From: Candidatus Yanofskybacteria bacterium RIFCSPHIGHO2_02_FULL_50_12
GTDB taxonomy: Bacteria; Patescibacteriota; Minisyncoccia; 2-02-FULL-40-12; GWA2-44-9
Direction: 5' to 3'
Assembly (NCBI GenBank): GCA_001794525.1
Contig: MGJZ01000025.1
Coordinates: forward strand, 1,814-13,136
Length of the DNA stretch: 11,323 bases
The translations under genes and the position numbers were made by a program. Positions within the stretch are counted from its first letter, which is position 1; every line of letters begins with the position of its first letter. Below, in pieces: positions 5,938 to 11,323 of this stretch. The notes beneath the pieces were generated by a model. The model did not search any database and had not been told where the DNA came from. It saw nothing but the letters and a program-made list of their open reading frames with translations.

Positions 5938-6684
5938 ATGTCTAATCAATTTGGAATAAGTCAGCGGCAAGATGTCCTTCTGAAGTTCATCATTCAGGAG
6001 TTTGTGCGTGCGGCAAAACCGGTTTCTTCGGCGCTGATTCATCGCAAATCTCGGCTCCATGTGAGTCCGGCTACGATTCGCAACGAGATGAATAACCTGG
6101 AGCAGATGGGCTACTTGAGCCAACTCCATACTTCCGGTGGCCGAATTCCGACTGATAAAGCGTATCGATATTTTGTGAATAGCCTGAATATTGAACGAAC
6201 GGGTCCGGGAATGGAAGAAAAACGAGCTATCCGGAGCGCGATAGCAGAAGCCGGTCGAGACCCTCGCTCCATTAACAAAGCGATGGGCGATGCGTTGTCT
6301 AAACTTACGGCCAATCTGGTCATCACTGGCATTGATGAGGATTTTTTCAAATTCGGACTCTCGCAGATGATGAATATGCCTGAATTCCACGAGTTCGATC
6401 GCATGTTCCAACTTACGAATTTCTTCGACGAGTTCGACCGCATGTTTAGCCAATTGGAGCGACAAATGTTCGGCAGCCGGCCCGATATCCGAACTATTCA
6501 AGTCTCGATCGGCCGCGAGAATCCGTTTAGCCCGATCAAAGAAGAATCAGTGATTGCGGCCCAATATCTCCTGCCCAAGGGATTCGTGGGAACACTAACC
6601 CTGATCGGTCCGACACGCATGGACTACGAACGGAATATTTCCCTGATAAAATTCGCTAAAGAAGAATTAGAACGAATCACATGA
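5938..6684 (+). CDS. hrcA: Heat-inducible transcription repressor HrcA, short form
   Basis: This repressor binds CIRCE and controls chaperone genes. The winged-helix N-terminus is well conserved (SQRQDVLLKFIIQEF, then VSPATIRNEMNNLEQMGYL at 42-60 and HTSGGRIPTDKAYRYFV at 64-80). The C-terminus is also typical (GFVGTLTLIGPTRMDYERNISLI, 215-237). At 248 residues it is about 90 shorter than the usual 340. The loss is in the middle: after LSKLTANLVITG (120-131) the sequence runs directly into a short acidic/phenylalanine-rich segment. So most of the central inserted domain is absent. That segment contains a 13-residue duplication (EFDRMF at 152-157 and 165-170). Regulation is by the CIRCE site directly upstream. 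The stop overlaps the grpE start (ATGA). Confidence 0.95.
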   Translation: MSNQFGISQRQDVLLKFIIQEFVRAAKPVSSALIHRKSRLHVSPATIRNEMNNLEQMGYLSQLHTSGGRIPTDKAYRYFVNSLNIERTGPGMEEKRAIRSAIAEAGRDPRSINKAMGDALSKLTANLVITGIDEDFFKFGLSQMMNMPEFHEFDRMFQLTNFFDEFDRMFSQLERQMFGSRPDIRTIQVSIGRENPFSPIKEESVIAAQYLLPKGFVGTLTLIGPTRMDYERNISLIKFAKEELERIT

Positions 6685-7112
6685 CCAACGACGAACCAAA
6701 AAAAGAAGAAGTGATAGATCACGAAACAAAAGAGCAGGAGTACCTCGATAATTGGAAGCGTGAGCGGGCCGATTTCCTGAATTATAAAAAAGACGAGGCC
6801 CGGCGAGTCGAGGAGTTTGTAAAATTCGCGAATGAAGATGTAATTCTGGAGATACTGGAGATTGTGGACGATCTGGAGATTGCAGTTCGTGAAGTAAAAG
6901 ACATCGGCCTCGAAAGCATCATCAAAAAATTTCAGGACTTATTCAAGAAATACGAGGTGGAAAAGATACCGGTCGAGGGCAAGCAATTTGATCCCGAGTT
7001 ACACGAAGCCATAGAAACGGAGAAGGAAGGGACCAAACTGGCAGAGATAAGATCGGGATACATAATGCGTGGCAAAGTCATCAGGCCCGCCCGCGTAAAA
7101 ATTATTAAATAA
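6681..7112 (+). CDS. grpE: Nucleotide exchange factor GrpE
   Basis: GrpE promotes ADP release from DnaK. The 143-residue protein is short for the family (about 180-200), because the charged N-terminal tail is reduced. The long helix/coiled coil (KEQEYLDNWKRERADFLNYKKDEARR, about 17-42) and the four-helix/beta-wing part are present. The C-terminal signature is FDPELHEAIETE...GYIMRGKVIRPARVKI (103-141). Its ATG overlaps the hrcA TGA by four bases, so it is coupled to hrcA, and dnaK follows after 23 bases. It is controlled with them by CIRCE. Confidence 0.95.
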   Translation: MTNDEPKKEEVIDHETKEQEYLDNWKRERADFLNYKKDEARRVEEFVKFANEDVILEILEIVDDLEIAVREVKDIGLESIIKKFQDLFKKYEVEKIPVEGKQFDPELHEAIETEKEGTKLAEIRSGYIMRGKVIRPARVKIIK

Positions 7113-7123
7113 TTCACCTTAGC

Positions 7124-7127
7124 AAGG
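7124..7127 (+). promoter_or_regulatory. Ribosome binding site of dnaK
   Basis: AAGG ends eight bases before the dnaK ATG at 7136, in the 23-base gap after grpE. It is a moderate Shine-Dalgarno site that allows dnaK to be translated independently of grpE, in contrast to the leaderless first gene of the operon. Confidence 0.6.
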
Positions 7128-7135
7128 TATAAACC

Positions 7136-9025
<1,890 letters not shown>

Positions 9026-9224
9026 CCTCTCCTCCCCACCACTTTCGACTACCAATCGCGTTCCCCAGCGAGGAACGCTCACTGCGTGCTCGTTTCGCTT
9101 TCGTCAAGACACTCGTCCGGCTACACCGAGACTTCGGTCATTGACGAACCATGCAAGCTCAATGCGCAAGCTAGTCGAGAAGTGATGGGGCTTCGCAATC
9201 TCTAAGAAAAATTAAAAGAACTTA
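9026..9224 (+). other. Structured spacer after dnaK, no gene recognised
   Basis: This 199-base gap holds several inverted repeats. GCGTTCC (9058-9064) and GGAACGC (9072-9078) form a perfect 7-bp hairpin. TTCGTCAAGAC (9100-9110) pairs with GTCATTGACGAA (9137-9148) as an 11-bp stem with one bulged A, enclosing a smaller CTCG/CGAG hairpin (9112-9115 with 9127-9130). GCAAGCT occurs twice (9153-9159 and 9166-9172, approximately). The first hairpin lacks a real T-tract, so it is at best a weak terminator for dnaK. I see no promoter with good hexamers for the next gene. Confidence 0.4.
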
Positions 9225-9791
9225 ATGGAAATACCGAAGATAATTTTTAAGTGGGCGTGGACGCTGGACAAGCGTCTTGCGCGTGATCCTAAGTGGGAAG
9301 AACCTTCTCGCGAACATATGATGGGTCTTGAGAAGAGGATAAGAGAGGAGTGGGAACCAGTCGGAGAAGATATTTTGAGGGAGATGTCAAAAATTACCAA
9401 ATTAGCGTGGCACGAAAAAGACATCACCTGCTATATTAGTTATGGAATTACGCCCTTTTCGCACCCCCTTGTCATTAGCGGCAACTCGACTATCCACGAC
9501 GTTACTCATGAGCTGATTCACCGGATTCTGTCCTATCCGAAGAACAAAGTTAAGAAATTTGAAAACCAGAATAGATTATGGGAGCGATATAAAGAGGAAA
9601 CCGACTCATGCAAGATACACATTATTGTCCACGCTATTCATTCGGCTATTTATTTGAAAGTATTTAGTCAGGATGAGCTTGATGCTAATGTAAAACGTAG
9701 TCAGCCTTATTCTGATTACAAGAAATCATGGGATATTGTAAAGCGCGATGGATATGAAAATATCATCGCGGAGCTAACTAAAGGATCATGA
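9225..9791 (+). CDS. Small HExxH zincin-like protein, unknown substrate
   Basis: A 188-residue protein with no signal peptide or membrane helix. The only recognisable motif is HELIH (95-99) within IHDVTHELIHRIL, which fits the HExxH zinc-binding helix of metallopeptidases. Twenty-five residues later comes KEETDSCKIHIIVHAIHSAI (123-142). There a Glu (124/125) could be the third ligand as in gluzincins, or one of H132, H136 and H139 could serve. That choice is a guess. The N-terminus is Trp- and charge-rich. It could be a small intracellular peptidase or a zincin fold without peptidase activity. Base composition is lower in G+C than the chaperone operon. No clear Shine-Dalgarno site precedes the ATG. 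The stop overlaps the GNAT start by four bases (ATGA), so the two are coupled. Confidence 0.85.
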   Translation: MEIPKIIFKWAWTLDKRLARDPKWEEPSREHMMGLEKRIREEWEPVGEDILREMSKITKLAWHEKDITCYISYGITPFSHPLVISGNSTIHDVTHELIHRILSYPKNKVKKFENQNRLWERYKEETDSCKIHIIVHAIHSAIYLKVFSQDELDANVKRSQPYSDYKKSWDIVKRDGYENIIAELTKGS

Positions 9792-10258
9792 TTATTCGAG
9801 AGCATAAACCGGAGGATAGAGAAGCGATTGAGAAATGCATTGCAGAGTTTAATAAAGAAGAGCGTGTTTATACGCCCCATTTTTGGGTGGATTATGATGT
9901 TTCAAAACCTTATTTCGATTATCTAAACAAAAAGATTAGTGAGGGGAACGGCAAGATATTTGTAGCCGTCGAGGAAGGTAATATAGTTGGCTATGTAGCC
10001 GTAAAAATGGAGGTGGAAGATAGTCCGCGAAATGTTATCAAGAAATATGGATACATCTCCAACGTAATGATTCTCAAAGAGCATCGGGGCAAAGGTTTTG
10101 GTGAAGCGTTAGTCAAAAAAGCGGAGGAATTTACCAAGGAGAGCGGCGCGAATAACATTTCGCTTGATGTTCAGGTTGGAAACTCGGCTATTAATTTGTA
10201 TCATAAACTTGGCTATAAAGAGTGCACGGTGTGGATGGAAAAGAAAATCGATGAATAG
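9788..10258 (+). CDS. GNAT-family N-acetyltransferase
   Basis: A 156-residue single-domain protein of the GCN5-related acetyltransferase family, which moves an acetyl group from acetyl-CoA to an amine. The N-terminal strand is MIIREHKPEDREAIEKCI. Motif A is VMILKEHRGKGFGEALVKKA (93-112), with the acetyl-CoA pyrophosphate-binding RGKGFG at 100-105. Motif B is SLDVQVGNSAINLYHKLGYKE (125-145). The substrate cannot be told: small molecule, tRNA/antibiotic or protein N-terminus are all possible. It overlaps the zincin-like gene by four bases upstream and the membrane-protein gene by eight bases downstream, so all three are probably made from one mRNA. Confidence 0.92.
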   Translation: MIIREHKPEDREAIEKCIAEFNKEERVYTPHFWVDYDVSKPYFDYLNKKISEGNGKIFVAVEEGNIVGYVAVKMEVEDSPRNVIKKYGYISNVMILKEHRGKGFGEALVKKAEEFTKESGANNISLDVQVGNSAINLYHKLGYKECTVWMEKKIDE

Positions 10259-11042
10259 ACAAACAAAATTGATTTCGTGGCATGTTTTGGTGGCGTTTTT
10301 AGCGTGGAAGTTGTGGGAGTATGGAAAGTACGCTTCGTTTAACTCCTTTACCGGTGTTGATCTCGAGCCGGCATCGGTCCTTAATTTCCTTTTACTTATT
10401 AGTGTGATCGTGCTGGGATATATTTTGTTCCAGCAGCGACGCTGGGCGTGGACGATTGGCGGGATTGTGGGATTACTTTTCTTGGCCATGCTGGGCTGGA
10501 CACTTCTCAATCTGGTCGCGGTAGGGGCCTTACTTCTTTTTAACCTTTGGTCGGCGACGCGTGTACGACGGGAAATCCATGAGCGACGGATATTGAATAT
10601 CGTCGATGCGTTCTATCATGGCTTACTACCAGTGGTACTCGGCTTATTCATCATGATTTCTTTTGCGGCATATCAGAGCCCATTTGCTGAAGAAGTAAAA
10701 AAGACCGACCGGTTGCCGAGCCAGGCTGAGACAATTGTTCGTAGTATTGTTGAAAAGACTATCGGCAATAAGGTGGAGGGCACTACGCCCCAACAGAAAC
10801 AACGAGCAATCGACCAGGTTGCCTCACAGACTTTTCAGGAATTTAATCGAATCTTAAAGCCGTACTTTCAATATGCACCGCCGGTACTGGCATTCGGATT
10901 ATTCTTGATCTTGTGGGGATTGTCATTCCTATTCGTATGGGCGGGCATGGTGATTGGCATGGCGCTATATTGGATATTGAAACGATTCAAAGTGGTTCGC
11001 ATTGAAACTCGGCAAGTGGATGCGGAAGTGTTAGTTGTTTAA
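10251..11042 (+). CDS. Multi-pass membrane protein, function unknown
   Basis: From the ATG at 10251 it has 263 residues. An upstream in-frame ATG at 10164 would overlap the GNAT gene by 95 bases and add a non-membrane stretch, so I prefer 10251 (eight-base overlap). Hydrophobic segments lie near 8-22, 43-60, 68-84, 86-101, 122-141, 211-229 and 230-246. Between the fifth and sixth is a polar region (about 142-209, SPFAEEVKKTDRLPSQAE and TTPQQKQRAIDQVASQTFQEFNRIL) that is probably one exposed domain. The C-terminus ends KRFKVVRIETRQVDAEVLVV and is likely cytoplasmic given the positive charges after the last helix. I recognise no family and see no catalytic motif. Confidence 0.85.
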   Translation: MNRQTKLISWHVLVAFLAWKLWEYGKYASFNSFTGVDLEPASVLNFLLLISVIVLGYILFQQRRWAWTIGGIVGLLFLAMLGWTLLNLVAVGALLLFNLWSATRVRREIHERRILNIVDAFYHGLLPVVLGLFIMISFAAYQSPFAEEVKKTDRLPSQAETIVRSIVEKTIGNKVEGTTPQQKQRAIDQVASQTFQEFNRILKPYFQYAPPVLAFGLFLILWGLSFLFVWAGMVIGMALYWILKRFKVVRIETRQVDAEVLVV

Positions 11043-11082
11043 AAAGAAAAAACCGGGCACTGCACTGGAACAGTATACCCGG
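11041..11082 (-). terminator. Intrinsic terminator of the minus-strand gene at the right edge
   Basis: Read on the minus strand, CCGGG (11082-11078) pairs with CCCGG (11057-11053). The inner part ACTG/CAGT extends the stem after a small internal loop. It is followed directly by TTTTTTCTTTTT (11052-11041). The T-tract exists only in that direction, so it serves the leftward gene ending at 11122. The T-tract overlaps the last two bases of the rightward membrane-protein gene. Confidence 0.85.
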
Positions 11083-11092
11083 GGAGTAATTA

Positions 11093-11115
11093 GCAACGGC
11101 CATTCTGGTCGTTGC
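11093..11115 (+). other. Second hairpin between convergent genes
   Basis: GCAACGGCCA (11093-11102) and TGGTCGTTGC (11106-11115) form a 10-bp stem with one G-U pair and a three-base loop in plus-strand RNA. In minus-strand RNA the same position is a C-A mismatch, so it suits the 3' end of the rightward mRNA better. There is no T-tract. It may protect the 3' end or take part in termination. Confidence 0.45.
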
Positions 11116-11121
11116 CACCAG

Positions 11122-11323
11122 CTAGGAAGCGAGGAACGCAAGGAATCCGATGAACCCGATGAACAGCAACGAATGTCCGACGACAGCTATACCGTCCCAT
11201 AGGACTAAGTTGTACAGCGCCGGACCCTGGTCTGCGGTGGCAGATTCACACTGCTCGTCCGCGATCCAAGCTTGATCAGGTAAGTCAGGCAGACTCCGCG
11301 GGGCACCTGCGCTCCGCGCGAGA
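11122..11323 (-). CDS. 3' end of an unknown gene with a C-terminal membrane helix
   Basis: On the minus strand a frame is open from the right edge to a TAG at 11124-11122, giving 66 residues with no Met, so the start lies beyond the window. The visible N-terminal half is polar (SLPDLPDQAWIADEQ, then CESATADQGPA). The last 30 residues (LYNLVLWDGIAVVGHSLLFI then GFIGFLAFLAS) form one or one-and-a-half hydrophobic helices at the very end of the protein. A strong terminator follows 40 bases downstream in the same direction, which supports a real gene. Protein family not recognised; it could be a tail-anchored protein or the last segment of a larger membrane protein. Confidence 0.6.
   Translation of the reverse strand, partial: LARSAGAPRSLPDLPDQAWIADEQCESATADQGPALYNLVLWDGIAVVGHSLLFIGFIGFLAFLAS

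Noticed and set aside
5815..6501. 228-codon open frame opposite hrcA on the minus strand
   Set aside because: It is antisense to well-conserved HrcA, runs through the terminator and CIRCE, and its translation resembles no protein.
9058..9078. Intrinsic terminator for dnaK
   Set aside because: The hairpin is perfect but is followed by CTCACTGCG rather than a T-tract, so I list it only as structure.
10164..10250. Longer membrane-protein start at 10164
   Set aside because: It would overlap the GNAT gene by 95 bases and add a Cys/Arg-rich stretch; the ATG at 10251 gives a normal short overlap.
9067..11137. 12-base match AGCGAGGAACGC in the dnaK spacer and near 11128
   Set aside because: A few 12-base matches are expected by chance in 11 kb, and the flanks do not match.

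Overview
The window reads like a chromosomal segment of a Candidate Phyla Radiation (Patescibacteria) bacterium; this placement is an inference. It rests on compact single-copy housekeeping genes, a C39-like peptidase with the motif NACEEAS, reduced HrcA and GrpE, leaders that are absent or only a few bases long, and several proteins I cannot name. TGA ends several genes (the antiporter, hrcA and the 171-residue orphan), so the standard bacterial code applies, not the TGA=Gly code of Gracilibacteria/SR1. No rRNA, tRNA, CRISPR array or insertion sequence was recognised.

Left part (1-880): the 3' end of a C39-like cysteine peptidase gene, then a one-gene unit for ribosomal protein bL21 (rplU). 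rplU converges on recR, and their stops are joined by a perfect 44-bp palindrome that can act as a two-way terminator. Minus-strand block (874-5263): transcription runs leftwards from a CaCA-type cation antiporter into cysS (4-bp ATGA overlap), then dnaB, which also has its own internal promoter, then recR (1-bp gap).

Centre (5264-5883): a divergent promoter region with a 12-bp palindrome controls the antiporter on one side and, on the other, an unrecognised 171-residue gene. That gene has a consensus -35, a strong Shine-Dalgarno site and a strong intrinsic terminator. Heat-shock block (5886-9025): a CIRCE operator overlaps the hrcA promoter and is followed by hrcA, grpE and dnaK. This is a self-regulated chaperone operon without dnaJ. 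HrcA lacks most of its usual central domain, and DnaK carries a 16-bp palindrome in frame in its tail.

Right part (9026-11323): a roughly 200-base structured spacer, then three overlapping genes: a small HExxH zincin-like protein, a GNAT acetyltransferase and a multi-pass membrane protein. After them lie a minus-strand terminator and the 3' end of a gene that enters from beyond the right edge and encodes a protein with a C-terminal membrane helix. The most noteworthy signals are the 44-bp palindrome, the shared TCCGCC/GGCGGA palindrome core at three gene ends, the orphan gene with its operator-like promoter, the shortened HrcA and a Cys-to-Asp change at a zinc-ligand position of CysRS.
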